Shown here piece by piece: positions 45,896 to 54,619 of a stretch of 64,000 nucleotides of DNA. This DNA comes from Planctomycetales bacterium ZRK34. GTDB taxonomy: Bacteria > Planctomycetota > Phycisphaerae > Phycisphaerales > Zrk34. Under the pieces are notes generated by a model. The model saw only the letters and a list, made by a program, of their open reading frames with translations. It did not search any database and had not been told where the DNA came from. The stretch lies in assembly GCA_014873095.1 (NCBI GenBank), contig CP050848.1, positions 5,453,850 through 5,517,849 on the forward strand. The letters run 5' to 3'. The translations under genes were made by a program, and so were the position numbers. Numbering within the stretch: position 1 is the first letter of the stretch; each line of letters starts with the position of its first letter.

Positions 45896-46444
45896 TCACG
45901 CTCCCTTCCTGGTTCCGGGGGTGCTGGCCAAGGCGAACTTGCCGCGATCGGCTTTGACGAACCGGCTGGCCTCGCCCTTGGTGTTGATCTCGCGCAGGAT
46001 CGATGCGTAGAGCGTGTTGGCGGGCGTCTTGCCTTCGCCGGGTGTCCACAGCCCGCGCTCGACGGCCAGGCCCACGATGTCCTTGCATCGCATCGGGTCG
46101 CCGGTGCCCAGCGACAGCAGGTGCGCCGCCGCGTCGATCAGGCTCATCGGCTTGTCGGCGTCCGCGTCACGTTTGCCGCCCTTGGCCCGACGTTTGGCCG
46201 TGTCGCGTTCGGTGGCGGGCGTGGCGTCCTTGGTCGCCTTCTTGGCGTTAGGGCCAGTGTCGGCCGCGTCGTCGAGACACTTTCGCAAGCGCTGGGCGCT
46301 CTTGATACGGATGGTCTTGCCGGTCTTGACGCTGGTGCCTTCCCATCCATCGTTGTCGTGTTCGTGGGTGATCTTCACCGGGACGAGGTTGCTGGCAACC
46401 TTGACCAGGTACGTCGCGCCAATCTGTACGTCGGACTTCTTCAT
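45896..46444 (-). CDS. HARE-HTH domain protein
   Basis: A 182-residue protein. The N-terminal part (KKSDVQIGATYLVKVASNLVPVKI...TGKTIRIKSAQRL) resembles a small beta-barrel. A charged Lys-rich linker follows, then SLIDAAAHLLSL...MRCKDIVGLAVERGLWTPGEGKTPANTLYASILREINTKGE, a HARE-HTH (HB1/ASXL) domain thought to bind DNA, perhaps modified DNA. Neighbourhood to a methylase gene fits that idea. GGAG site before ATG. Confidence 0.8.
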   Translation of the reverse strand: MKKSDVQIGATYLVKVASNLVPVKITHEHDNDGWEGTSVKTGKTIRIKSAQRLRKCLDDAADTGPNAKKATKDATPATERDTAKRRAKGGKRDADADKPMSLIDAAAHLLSLGTGDPMRCKDIVGLAVERGLWTPGEGKTPANTLYASILREINTKGEASRFVKADRGKFALASTPGTRKGA

Positions 46445-46465
46445 TGCATGTCTCCTTGTTGGAGG

Positions 46466-46500
46466 GTGAAAGAAAAATGCTCAGCGACATTCGCTGAGCA
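46466..46500 (-). terminator. Rho-independent terminator on the minus strand
   Basis: TGCTCAGCG and CGCTGAGCA (9 bp, 5-base loop) at 46478-46500, followed on the minus strand by TTTTTCTTTC. It overlaps the stop codon of the 46481-46717 gene. Confidence 0.75.
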
Positions 46501-46717
46501 GGTCTTCGATCTCTTGCGGCTCGCCGTTCGAGAGGAAGGCGAGCGTCTCGATCAACTTTTCCCGGACGTGCCCGAGGTCCCCGGCGTAGCACCAGTTCTT
46601 CGGGTCGCCCTTCGCGTTGGTCTGGTGGCGGTCCAGTTCCATGTCGAGCCAGTCGAGGACGCGGGCGATGTCCTCGCGTCGTTCGTCGTAGAGTTCGCGT
46701 GCGGTCTGCTTGGCCAT
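46481..46717 (-). CDS. Small hypothetical protein
   Basis: 78 residues, mostly helical (TARELYDERREDIARVLDWLDMELDRHQ), no family recognised. It ends inside the terminator hairpin. Belongs to the minus-strand block of small phage genes. Confidence 0.65.
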   Translation of the reverse strand: MAKQTARELYDERREDIARVLDWLDMELDRHQTNAKGDPKNWCYAGDLGHVREKLIETLAFLSNGEPQEIEDLLSECR

Positions 46718-46738
46718 GGTCGTGTGGTCCTTTCTGGG

Positions 46739-47008
46739 TCAGGCTTGGAAGCGCTGCATCTCGCGGTAGTAGTCGTGGATCATGCTGTTGGTGCCGCGAT
46801 GCCCGTCCGTGCGGCGCTGCACCTCGGTGGCGACCTTGAAGAGGTCCTCGTCGCTGATGCGGGCGGGAAGTTCCCATGTCTTCCAGGCCTGCTCGCCGCG
46901 CTTCGGGTCGCGGAGGATGCTGTCGATCCGAATGGTGTCGCTGCCGGTCTTGCGTTCGATGGCGAGGCTTCCGGCGTCGGCTTCGAGTTCGATTCGTGTG
47001 GTTCGCAT
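46739..47008 (-). CDS. Small hypothetical protein
   Basis: 89 residues starting MRTTRIELEADAGSLAIERK, with a strand-rich first half and a helical second half (DLFKVATEVQRRTDGHRG). No family recognised. It lies in a run of similar short genes with gaps of about 20-25 bases. Confidence 0.65.
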   Translation of the reverse strand: MRTTRIELEADAGSLAIERKTGSDTIRIDSILRDPKRGEQAWKTWELPARISDEDLFKVATEVQRRTDGHRGTNSMIHDYYREMQRFQA

Positions 47009-47032
47009 GGTTCGTGTTCCTCAGGTGCGGGG

Positions 47033-47224
47033 TTAGCGGCTGGTCTGGCGTCCGGCTTCGAACGCCGCCTCGAGGGCCTCGCGGATCTGCCAGACGCTCA
47101 ATTCGTGAAAGTCCAGGCTGTCGCGCCGGCGGGCTTCGAGCGTTTCCAACCCGAGCAGGTCGCGGGCGATGTTCTGGATCGTGGCGTCCTTGTATGCGTG
47201 GGTGTGCTTCGTGGTCCTGGCCAT
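47033..47224 (-). CDS. DUF6900-like small protein
   Basis: 63 residues with IQNIARDLLGLETLEARRRDSLDFHELSVWQIREALEAAFEAGR, which closely resembles the DUF6900 pattern of small phage and plasmid proteins as I recall it. Function unknown. First gene of the minus-strand block; AAGGAGA precedes the start. Confidence 0.7.
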   Translation of the reverse strand: MARTTKHTHAYKDATIQNIARDLLGLETLEARRRDSLDFHELSVWQIREALEAAFEAGRQTSR

Positions 47225-47354
47225 GGCCTATCTCCTTGTGGTGGCTTGCGTTACACACACATTGAGCCATGGAATCGCCGCCCCATCAAGGCATTTAACC
47301 GCCTGTCGGCAAAGAACTTACAGATTTCCGCAAGCATGCCTGGGGGCTAGAGAT

Positions 47355-47555
47355 ATGGCCGCTGAAACGCCCAAAATCACGGCCCTGACGCCTGCCCAGG
47401 CGGCGAAAATCCTCGCCGCCGCTGGCAGTCGCCGCATCACCGAGGTGATGGTGCGCGCCGACATCGAGGCCGGTGCCCCGACCAACGCCAACGGGACTGT
47501 GAACCTGGTGCATTACGCCGCCTGGCTGGCGCGGGAGGCGGCGCATGGCGGTTGA
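47355..47555 (+). CDS. Small protein before terminase
   Basis: 66 residues: ITALTPAQAAKILAAAGSRRITEVMVRADIEAGAPTNANGTVNLVHYAAWLAREA. It has a helix-turn-helix-like core and overlaps the terminase gene by 11 bases, the usual place of a small terminase subunit; that role is inferred. ATG 47355 was chosen; an upstream extension is not protein-like. Confidence 0.65.
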   Translation: MAAETPKITALTPAQAAKILAAAGSRRITEVMVRADIEAGAPTNANGTVNLVHYAAWLAREAAHGG

Positions 47556-49818
47556 TCCGAGGCAACTGCGGCCGTCCGTGCTGACGCGGATGATGAACTC
47601 CACGCCGCTGGGCGAGGTGATCAGCGAGCGGCAGTTGCGCCGGCACCGCAACCGGGCGGGCTACCGCATCGGAGATGAAAAGCATGTGGACCTGCTGCGC
47701 TATACCGCGTGGTTGGTGTGGTCGCGCCACAACCCGGAACCGGAGAGGGAACCGGCCGTCTCCGGGGGTTACGAAGCACTCAAGGAAGCTGCCCGCGCTC
47801 GCAACGCGGAACTCTCGGCGATCGGTCGAGACATCGGTGACATCCCCGAGGTCGTCGATCCACAGCGCAAGGCGCGAGCGTGCGAAGACTTTCGGTTCTT
47901 CTGCGAGACGTACTTCCCTGAGACGTTCAGCTTGCCGTGGTCGGATGATCACCTGAAGGTCATCGGCAAGATCGAAACCGCCGTGCTTCGGGGCGGTCTG
48001 TTCGCCATGGCCATGCCACGCGGCAGCGGCAAGACCACGCTGGCCGAGACGGCCTGCATCTGGGCGATGCTTACCGGCGCTCGCGAGTTCGTCTGCTTGA
48101 TTGGTTCGGACGCCGGTCACGCCCGCAACATGCTCGAAAGCATCAAGGTCGAGTTCGAGACCAACGAGCACCTGCTCGAAGACTATCCCGAGGCGGTCTA
48201 CCCGATCCACGCATTGGAGCGCATTCACAATCGCGCCAAGGGCCAGCTCTGCAAAGGCAAGCACACCCGGATCGTCTGGACGGCGGACGAGATCGTCCTG
48301 CCGACGATCCCAGGCAGCGCCGGATCGGGTGCGATCATCCGGGTTGCGGGTATCGAAAGCCGCATTCGCGGCATGAAGTACAAGCGGGCCGACGGTCGGG
48401 CGCTGCGCCCATCCCTTGTGGTGCTCGACGACCCGCAGACCGACGAATCGGCCCGCAGCGATCAGCAGGTTCGTGCCCGGATGGAGACGCTCAACGGTGC
48501 GATCCTCAACCTGGCTGGGCCGGGACAGAAGATTTCCGGCATCATGCCCTGCACGGTGATCCGGCCCGGGGATATGGCGGACCAGATTCTCGACCGCGAC
48601 AAGCACCCGGCATGGCAAGGTGAACGCACGAAGCTGGTTTACGCCTTCCCTGACAACGAGAAGCTGTGGGATCAGTACGCCCAGATGCGGGCCGACAGCT
48701 TCCGCAACGATGGCGATGGGCGCGAAGCCACCGAGTTCTATCGCAAGCATCGCAGCGAAATGGACGCGGGTGCAGTGATCGCCTGGCCGCAGCGCTACAA
48801 CGAAGACGAACTGTCGGCCATCCAGCACGCGATGAACCTCCGCATGCAGGACGAACGTGCGTTTTGGGCTGAATACCAGAACGAGCCGTTGCCTGAGGAT
48901 GAAGGCGATGGCGATCAGCTGACTGCCGAAGTCATCGCCGCCAAGACCAACGGCCACCCTCGGAAGGTTGCTCCCCTCGGTGCCAGCCATCTCACGATGT
49001 TCATCGACGTTCAGGCAAAGATGCTATTCCACGCTGTGGTCGCGTGGGAAGAGGACTTTACCGGTTATGTCCTGGACTACGGGACCTACCCGGATCAACA
49101 GCGGGCATACTTCACGCTGCGGGAAGCGCAGAAGACGCTCGGTCGAGCCGCACCGGGCGCGGGTTTGGAAGGATCGATCTACGCCGGCCTCGAACAACTC
49201 ACCGACGACTATCTGTCCCGAAGCTGGCGACGAGACGATGGAGCTGAACTGCGCATTGAGCGCTGCCTGATCGATGCGAACTGGGGCCAGTCGACTGACG
49301 TGGTCTATCAGTTCTGCCGCCAAAGCGCCCACGCCAGCCTGATCATGCCCAGCCATGGGCGCTACGTCGGCGCATCGAGCATTCCGTTCAGTGAATACAA
49401 GCGGAAACGCGGCGAGCGGATCGGCCATCACTGGCGCATCCCCAACGTCCAGGGACGTCGACAGGTACGGCACGTGCTGATCGATACCAACTACTGGAAG
49501 AGCTTCATCCATGCCCGGCTGGCCGTGGCCATGGGCGATCCTGGTTGCCTGTCGCTTTTCGGTCGAAAGTCGACGGAGCATCAGCTGATCGCAGAGCATC
49601 TGACCGCTGAGTACCGCGTCCAAACCCAGGCACGCGGCCGGGTCGTTGATGAGTGGAAGCTGCGTGCGGGTGGCCCGGACAACCACTGGTTCGACTGCTT
49701 GGTCGGCTGTGCCGTGGCGGCTTCGATTCAAGGCGCAATCCTGCCGGGCACTGAAGCAAAGACCGTGCCCGCACGCCAGCGACTGCGGCTCTCGGAAATC
49801 CAAAGGGGCAAGTGGTAG
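47545..49818 (+). CDS. Phage terminase large subunit
   Basis: The packaging motor: 757 residues. ATPase Walker A MPRGSGKTT (157-165), a Walker B-like SLVVLDDPQTDES, and a nuclease domain with TMFIDVQAKM and CLIDANWGQSTDVV and a late GGPDNHWFDCLVGCAVAA. The N-terminal ~60 residues (LTRMMNSTPLGEVISERQLRRHRNRAGYRIG) look like a small-terminase/HTH unit joined to the large subunit. It pumps phage DNA into the head through the portal encoded next. Confidence 0.92.
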   Translation: MAVDPRQLRPSVLTRMMNSTPLGEVISERQLRRHRNRAGYRIGDEKHVDLLRYTAWLVWSRHNPEPEREPAVSGGYEALKEAARARNAELSAIGRDIGDIPEVVDPQRKARACEDFRFFCETYFPETFSLPWSDDHLKVIGKIETAVLRGGLFAMAMPRGSGKTTLAETACIWAMLTGAREFVCLIGSDAGHARNMLESIKVEFETNEHLLEDYPEAVYPIHALERIHNRAKGQLCKGKHTRIVWTADEIVLPTIPGSAGSGAIIRVAGIESRIRGMKYKRADGRALRPSLVVLDDPQTDESARSDQQVRARMETLNGAILNLAGPGQKISGIMPCTVIRPGDMADQILDRDKHPAWQGERTKLVYAFPDNEKLWDQYAQMRADSFRNDGDGREATEFYRKHRSEMDAGAVIAWPQRYNEDELSAIQHAMNLRMQDERAFWAEYQNEPLPEDEGDGDQLTAEVIAAKTNGHPRKVAPLGASHLTMFIDVQAKMLFHAVVAWEEDFTGYVLDYGTYPDQQRAYFTLREAQKTLGRAAPGAGLEGSIYAGLEQLTDDYLSRSWRRDDGAELRIERCLIDANWGQSTDVVYQFCRQSAHASLIMPSHGRYVGASSIPFSEYKRKRGERIGHHWRIPNVQGRRQVRHVLIDTNYWKSFIHARLAVAMGDPGCLSLFGRKSTEHQLIAEHLTAEYRVQTQARGRVVDEWKLRAGGPDNHWFDCLVGCAVAASIQGAILPGTEAKTVPARQRLRLSEIQRGKW

Positions 49819-50010
49819 ATGACGCAGGCAACCGATCAATCACGGCGTCGCCCCAGGCGCGGTCTTGAGTGTCCCAGGTGTGGCTGCGCACATTTCCGGG
49901 TGCTGTACACACGCGGAACGACTGGCGGTCGCCTTCTGCGCCGCAGGGAATGTCGGTACTGCGGCCGTCGCATCACGACCTATGAGCAGTGCGCCGCTGC
50001 ACCCCGCTAA
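49819..50010 (+). CDS. NrdR-like zinc-ribbon mini-protein
   Basis: 63 residues: LECPRCGCAHFRVL...LLRRRECRYCGRRITTYEQ. The two CxxC pairs and RRRECxxCGRRxTTYE pattern match the N-terminal zinc ribbon of NrdR, the ribonucleotide-reductase repressor, but the ATP-cone domain is missing. It starts right at the terminase stop. A DNA-binding role is inferred. Confidence 0.7.
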   Translation: MTQATDQSRRRPRRGLECPRCGCAHFRVLYTRGTTGGRLLRRRECRYCGRRITTYEQCAAAPR

Positions 50011-50065
50011 GCGAACTTCTCCTCCATCACGTTCTAGATACGGAACATTCGCCCACCGCTTCATC

Positions 50066-50081
50066 GCAATCACATGATTGC
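50066..50081. promoter_or_regulatory. Palindrome overlapping copy C
   Basis: GCAATCACATGATTGC is a perfect inverted repeat (7-bp arms, 2-base centre) that ends 2 bases before the GGGAC box of copy C. Candidate operator. Confidence 0.45.
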
Positions 50082-50126
50082 GCGGGACCGGCTCTGCCCG
50101 TTCGCATAGGTAACTAGAGAGGGGAC
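50074..50126 (+). promoter_or_regulatory. Repeated promoter-like element, copy C
   Basis: GGGAC (50084-50088), 16 bases, CATAGGTAACTA (50105-50116), then GAGAGGGGAC. It precedes the portal/capsid/tail module. Between the boxes it shares GTTCG with copy A. Confidence 0.6.
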
Positions 50127-50147
50127 AGTTGATTCTCGGAGACGCCG

Positions 50148-50345
50148 TTGACTGAAGAACTGGACAACTCGATCAAGGAGAACGCCGCAGGGCCACGGAA
50201 GGCCAGCGGCGATTCGGGGTCTGTCGAACAGCATGGTCTTGCCGACCAGATCGCTACCGACAAGTACCTCGAATCTAAGAAGGCCAGCCGGTCGAAAGGA
50301 CTCGGCATCAAGCTGGCCAAAGTCAGCCCGGGAGGGACCGTCTGA
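50148..50345 (+). CDS. Small protein before portal
   Basis: 65 residues with TTG start. Low-complexity first half, then QHGLADQIATDKYLESKKASRSKGLGIKLAKV. Similar short proteins precede portal genes in related phages as I recall; it is in the place of a head-tail joining protein (gpW-like). It overlaps the portal gene by one base. Function unproven. Confidence 0.65.
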   Translation: MTEELDNSIKENAAGPRKASGDSGSVEQHGLADQIATDKYLESKKASRSKGLGIKLAKVSPGGTV

Positions 50346-51796
50346 TGGTGTGGCCGTTCCGCAAATCCAGGAAGGCTACCCAAGGTCGGTCCCTCCCGGC
50401 GATTCCGGGGGTGGTCCGTGCTCGCTACGACGCGGCGCAGACCACTGCCGAGAACGCCCGGCACTGGGCGATGGCCGATGCGATGTCGGCGGACGGTGCG
50501 GCCTCGGCCGACGTCCGCAAGAAGCTGCGCGAACGCGCTCGTTACGAGGTGGCGAACAACTCCTATGCAAAGGGCATCGTTCTGACGATCGCCAACGATG
50601 CCATCGGCACCGGACCGCGCCTGCAGCTACTGACCGCTGACCCGGAGATCAACCGTCAGGTCGAAACCGCGTTCACGGACTGGGCGAAAGCCGTAGACCT
50701 GCCGGAGAAGCTTCGCGCCATGCGCATGGCCAAGGCCACCGATGGCGAGGCCTTCGCTGTGCTCACGGCCAACCCGTTGATCGATTCGCCGGTCCAGCTG
50801 GACGTGAAGCTGGTGGAGGCCGACCGGATTGCATCGCCAGTGATGTCGATTGTGCCCACCTCCAATGACATCGACGGGATCATTCTCGATGTCTACGGCA
50901 ACCCCAACACGTACACCATTCTGCGTCAGCATCCCGGTGATCTGACCACGTGGAAGACACAGTACGACGTGGTGCCTGCCGACGCAGTCGTGCACTGGTT
51001 CCGCGTGGATCGGCCGGGCCAGCACCGTGGCATTCCCGAACTGACGCCGGCGCTGCCGTTGTTCGCCCAACTACGGCGCTACACGCTGGCGGTCATCGCG
51101 GCGGCCGAGACCGCCGCCGACTTCGCGGCTGTGCTGTTCACCGATGCCCCGGCCAACGGCGAGGCGCAGGCATTGGAACCGATGGACGTGGTCGAGCTTG
51201 AAAAGCGCATGGCCACGGTCTTGCCCGATGGGTGGAAGCTCGGTCAGGTCGATGCCAAGCAGCCCAGCACCGGCTATCGCGAGTTCAAGCACGAAATCCT
51301 CAACGAGATTGCCCGCTGCCTGAACCTGCCGTTCAACATCGCGGCGGGCAACAGTGCCGGCTACAACTACGCCTCCGGTCGTCTTGACCACCAGACCTAC
51401 TTCAAATCCATTCGGGTCGAGCAAGCTCATCTCGCCGAGGCGGTACTCGATCGCATCTTCGCCGCGTGGATTCACGAAGCGATGTTGATGACCGAGTTCG
51501 CCTTCCTGCGAACAGCCGGAGCCATGCCGCACCAGTGGTTCTTCGATGGCACCGAACACGTCGACCCGGCGAAGGAAGCGAACGCCCAGGCGACGCGCCT
51601 GAACAGCAACACCACCACGCTCGCTGCGGAATATGCCCGCCAGGGCAAAGACTGGGAGACCGAACTGCGCCAGCGCGCGAAGGAACGGGCGCTGATGCAG
51701 GAGTTGGGGCTGACCAGCACACCGAACGCACCGCAACCCACGGATGACGAAGACGAGGAGGTCGACACGGATGTCGAACAGCAGCAACCAGCCTGA
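50345..51796 (+). CDS. Phage portal protein (lambda type)
   Basis: 483 residues forming the ring through which DNA enters the head. Typical segments: VRARYDAAQTTAENARHWAMADAMSAD, RARYEVANNSYAKGIVLTIANDAIGTGPRL, VHWFRVDRPGQHRGIPELTPALPLFAQLRRYTLAVIAAAETAADFAAVLF and IARCLNLPFNIAAGNSAGYNYASGRLDHQTYF. Acidic C-terminal tail. It overlaps the next gene by 26 bases. Confidence 0.94.
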   Translation: MVWPFRKSRKATQGRSLPAIPGVVRARYDAAQTTAENARHWAMADAMSADGAASADVRKKLRERARYEVANNSYAKGIVLTIANDAIGTGPRLQLLTADPEINRQVETAFTDWAKAVDLPEKLRAMRMAKATDGEAFAVLTANPLIDSPVQLDVKLVEADRIASPVMSIVPTSNDIDGIILDVYGNPNTYTILRQHPGDLTTWKTQYDVVPADAVVHWFRVDRPGQHRGIPELTPALPLFAQLRRYTLAVIAAAETAADFAAVLFTDAPANGEAQALEPMDVVELEKRMATVLPDGWKLGQVDAKQPSTGYREFKHEILNEIARCLNLPFNIAAGNSAGYNYASGRLDHQTYFKSIRVEQAHLAEAVLDRIFAAWIHEAMLMTEFAFLRTAGAMPHQWFFDGTEHVDPAKEANAQATRLNSNTTTLAAEYARQGKDWETELRQRAKERALMQELGLTSTPNAPQPTDDEDEEVDTDVEQQQPA

Positions 51797-53846
51797 CTAT
51801 CTCAGCTTCCGCTGCCCGCTGACCGTCGAAGCGGCGGATGACAGCGAGAAGAAGATGCCGCGCTTCCGCATGGTCGCCTACACCGGCGGCGTGATGCGGA
51901 TCACCGGCTTCCCGCACCCGGTCGTGGTCGATCTCGAGGGCCTGGCCATCGAACGCCAGGACATCCCCGTCCGACTTGACCACAACCCGCGCCAAGGTGT
52001 GGGGCATACTCAGCGAGTCCTGGTCGAAAACGGTCAGGTCATCGCCGAGGGCCTGGTCAGCCGCGACACCAGTTGGGCGCGCGATGTCGCCAAGAGCGGC
52101 GTGAACGGCTTCCCTTGGCAAGCCAGCATCGGCGCTGCCGTGGTCGACGCCGAGTTCGTGCCCAACGGCCAGCGCATCACCGTCAATGGCCGGACCTTCG
52201 ACGGGCCGCTGCACGTGGTCCGCAAGGCCATCCTCAAAGAGATCTCGTTCGTCGACAGCGGTGCGGATACCGCCACGTCGGCGCGTATCGCAGCCACCAA
52301 CAAGGAGTCCCAAACGATGGACGCTACCGCCCCCGCAACCGCCACCGAATCCAACGCCGAACAGGAGGTCGCCCAGAACAACGCCGCCCCGGAAGCAAAC
52401 GCCGGCAACGATGCCCAATCGCCCAAAAGCGAATCGGCGCAAGAGGCAACGCCGCAACCGTCGAAGACGCCGGCAACGGCCCCGCCCCCCGGCACCGTCA
52501 ATGCGTCCGCTTCCGACAATTCCGGGGGCGGGGGTGACCCGGTGAGCGACATGCGTCGCCGCATGGCCGCCGAGACCCGGCGTGTCGAGGCGATCCGCAA
52601 GGTGTGCGCCGGCAAGCATCCCGACCTTGAGGCCAAGGCCATCGAGGAAGGCTGGGATGAGAGCCGCACCGAACTGCACGTGCTGCGCGCTTCGCGGCCG
52701 CAGGTGCCCGCCGTGGCGTCGCAGCCCCGCAACACCAGCCCGCAGGTCTTCGAGGCCGTGGCGATGATGGCGTCGGGCTTCCCCAACTCGCGGATCGAGG
52801 GCGTCTACGACGAGCCGATCCTCGAAGCGGCCGACAAGCTGCGCGGCGTGGGCATCCAGGAGTTCTGCGAACTGGCCTCGGGCCAGCGCCTGCCGCGCTT
52901 CCGGCGTGACGCCTCGGGCTGGCTGCAGGCCGCTTTCAGCACCACGTCGCTGCCGGGCATCCTCAGCAACATCGCCAACAAGATGCTGCTGGAGGGCTAC
53001 AACTACGTCGAGGATGCCTGGCGGAACATCGCCAAGATCGCTTCGGTCAACGACTTCAAGGAACACACCCGCTACCGGATGACCGGCAGCTTCCAGTTCC
53101 AGCAGGTCGGCCCCGACGGCGAACTGAAGCACGGCCAGTTGGGCGAGCAAACCTTCCGCCAGAAGGCCGACACGCACGGGATCATGTTCGCCCTGACGCG
53201 CCAGATGATCATCAACGATGACATGGGCGCGTTCACGGACATCCCGCGCCAGATCGGCATGGGCGCAGCCGAGGCGATTGCCGACGCGGTGTGGGGCCTG
53301 TGGCTGTCCAACCCGGTGCAGTCGGACGGCAAGGCGTTCTTCCACGCCGACCACAAGAACTACCTGGCCGGTGCCGACACAGCCCTGACCGTCGACGGTC
53401 TGACCGATGCCGAGGTCACCTTCGGCAAGCAGGTCAAGCCCAACGGCAAGCCGCTGGGCATTCGAGCCAGCAAGCTGCTGGTGCCCACGGCGCTGAAGGT
53501 CCCGGCCGAGATGCTCATGAAGAGCGTCAATCTCAACGAGACCACCACCGCCAACAAGGGCAAGCCCAACACCAATCCCCACGTCGGCAAGTTTGATGTG
53601 GTGTCCAGCGTGTACCTGTCCAACCCCTCGTTCACCGGCGCGTCGGACAAGGCGTGGTATCTGCTGGCCGACCCCAACCGCCTGCCCGCCGTCGAGGTCG
53701 CATTCCTCAACGGCGTGGACCGTCCCACGGTCGAGAAGACCGACGCCGACTTCGACCGGCTCGGCGTGATGTTCCGCGGGTACATCGACTTCGGCGTCAA
53801 GGAACAGGATCACCGTGGCGCGCTGAAGATGAAGGGCGAGGCTTAA
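51771..53846 (+). CDS. Prohead protease-major capsid protein fusion
   Basis: 691 residues. The first ~180 are protease-like (VAYTGGVMRITGFPHPVVVDLEGLAI...PVRLDHNPRQGVGHT...ASIGAAVVDAEFV...RKAILKEISFVDSGADTAT), resembling phage prohead proteases. A low-complexity Ala/Pro/Gln linker (~185-260) follows. The C-terminal ~430 residues match Mu gpT-like major capsid proteins (ASGWLQAAFSTTSLPGILSNIANKMLLEGYN...AFFHADHKNYL...DRPTVEKTDADFDRLGVMFRGYIDFGVKEQDHRG). One chain thus supplies scaffold/protease and shell. ATG 51771 overlaps the portal gene. Confidence 0.88.
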   Translation: MSNSSNQPDYLSFRCPLTVEAADDSEKKMPRFRMVAYTGGVMRITGFPHPVVVDLEGLAIERQDIPVRLDHNPRQGVGHTQRVLVENGQVIAEGLVSRDTSWARDVAKSGVNGFPWQASIGAAVVDAEFVPNGQRITVNGRTFDGPLHVVRKAILKEISFVDSGADTATSARIAATNKESQTMDATAPATATESNAEQEVAQNNAAPEANAGNDAQSPKSESAQEATPQPSKTPATAPPPGTVNASASDNSGGGGDPVSDMRRRMAAETRRVEAIRKVCAGKHPDLEAKAIEEGWDESRTELHVLRASRPQVPAVASQPRNTSPQVFEAVAMMASGFPNSRIEGVYDEPILEAADKLRGVGIQEFCELASGQRLPRFRRDASGWLQAAFSTTSLPGILSNIANKMLLEGYNYVEDAWRNIAKIASVNDFKEHTRYRMTGSFQFQQVGPDGELKHGQLGEQTFRQKADTHGIMFALTRQMIINDDMGAFTDIPRQIGMGAAEAIADAVWGLWLSNPVQSDGKAFFHADHKNYLAGADTALTVDGLTDAEVTFGKQVKPNGKPLGIRASKLLVPTALKVPAEMLMKSVNLNETTTANKGKPNTNPHVGKFDVVSSVYLSNPSFTGASDKAWYLLADPNRLPAVEVAFLNGVDRPTVEKTDADFDRLGVMFRGYIDFGVKEQDHRGALKMKGEA

Positions 53847-53901
53847 GCCTCGTCCCTTCCGGACCCAAATCTCAACACCTGACCTGTAAAGGACAACGAC
53901 T

Positions 53902-54246
53902 ATGACTGCTCGATTCATTCAGAACGGCAACAGCATCGACTACACGTCCGCCCCCGGAAGTGACGTGAGCGCCGGCGACGTGATCGTCCAGGGCGACCTG
54001 GTCGGCATCGCCAAGCTTGACATCACTGGCGGCGCGCTCGGCGCACTGGCGGTGACCGGCGTGTTCGACGTGCCTAAGACGGCAGGTGTCGGCGAAGCGA
54101 TCGGCGCTGGGGCGAAGGTCTACTGGGACGTCGCCGACGGCGTGGCCAAGGAAGACGCCGAAGCCGGCGCGAACAAGTACCTCGGCAAGACCGTGCTCGC
54201 CGCCGGTGACAACGACGCCACCGTCCGTGTCCGCCTGGAGCAGTAG
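53902..54246 (+). CDS. DUF2190 capsid decoration-like protein
   Basis: 114 residues: MTARFIQNGNSIDYTSAPGSDVSAGDVIVQGDLVGIAK...GVFDVPKTAGVGEAIGAGAKVYWD, the DUF2190 pattern, beta-rich, found just after capsid genes and believed to decorate the head. AAAGGA site before ATG. Confidence 0.85.
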   Translation: MTARFIQNGNSIDYTSAPGSDVSAGDVIVQGDLVGIAKLDITGGALGALAVTGVFDVPKTAGVGEAIGAGAKVYWDVADGVAKEDAEAGANKYLGKTVLAAGDNDATVRVRLEQ

Positions 54247-54249
54247 CCG

Positions 54250-54615
54250 ATGGGCGATCTCCTGCGTGACGGTCTGAACTGGCTGGAGCAACAGCGCACG
54301 GCCCACATGACCAGCCCGGTGACATATCGCCGGGCTGGTCCCGGGGGTCAGGCCGACGCCGAGGTGCAGGCCACGTTCGGCAAGACCGACTACGAGGTCG
54401 CCGACGACTACGGGGCCACGATCAGGACGCACGTGATCGACTTCCTGATCCTAGCCAGCGAGTTGGGATTCGAGCCGCAGGCGAGCGACGTGATCGTCGC
54501 GGACGGCCGCAAGTTCGAGGTGATGGACCTGGCCGGCGAGGGATCGTGGCGATGGTCTGACCCGTACCGCACGACCTTCCGCATTCACACCAAGGACACC
54601 GGACCACTGGAGTAG
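54250..54615 (+). CDS. Probable head-tail connector protein
   Basis: 121 residues; beta-rich with VTYRRAG..., IDFLILASELGFEPQASDVIVADGRKFEVMDLAGEGSWRWSDPYRTTFRIHTK. The arrangement resembles head-closure/stopper proteins, judged from pattern and position only. Confidence 0.65.
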   Translation: MGDLLRDGLNWLEQQRTAHMTSPVTYRRAGPGGQADAEVQATFGKTDYEVADDYGATIRTHVIDFLILASELGFEPQASDVIVADGRKFEVMDLAGEGSWRWSDPYRTTFRIHTKDTGPLE

Positions 54616-54619
54616 ACAC

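Noticed and set aside
46248-47270. 340-residue minus-strand open frame
   Set aside because: Arg/His/Pro-rich shadow of several real short genes in another frame.
45530-47350. 606-residue plus-strand open frame
   Set aside because: It runs antisense to five short minus-strand genes with family resemblance and its composition is typical of a GC-rich shadow frame.
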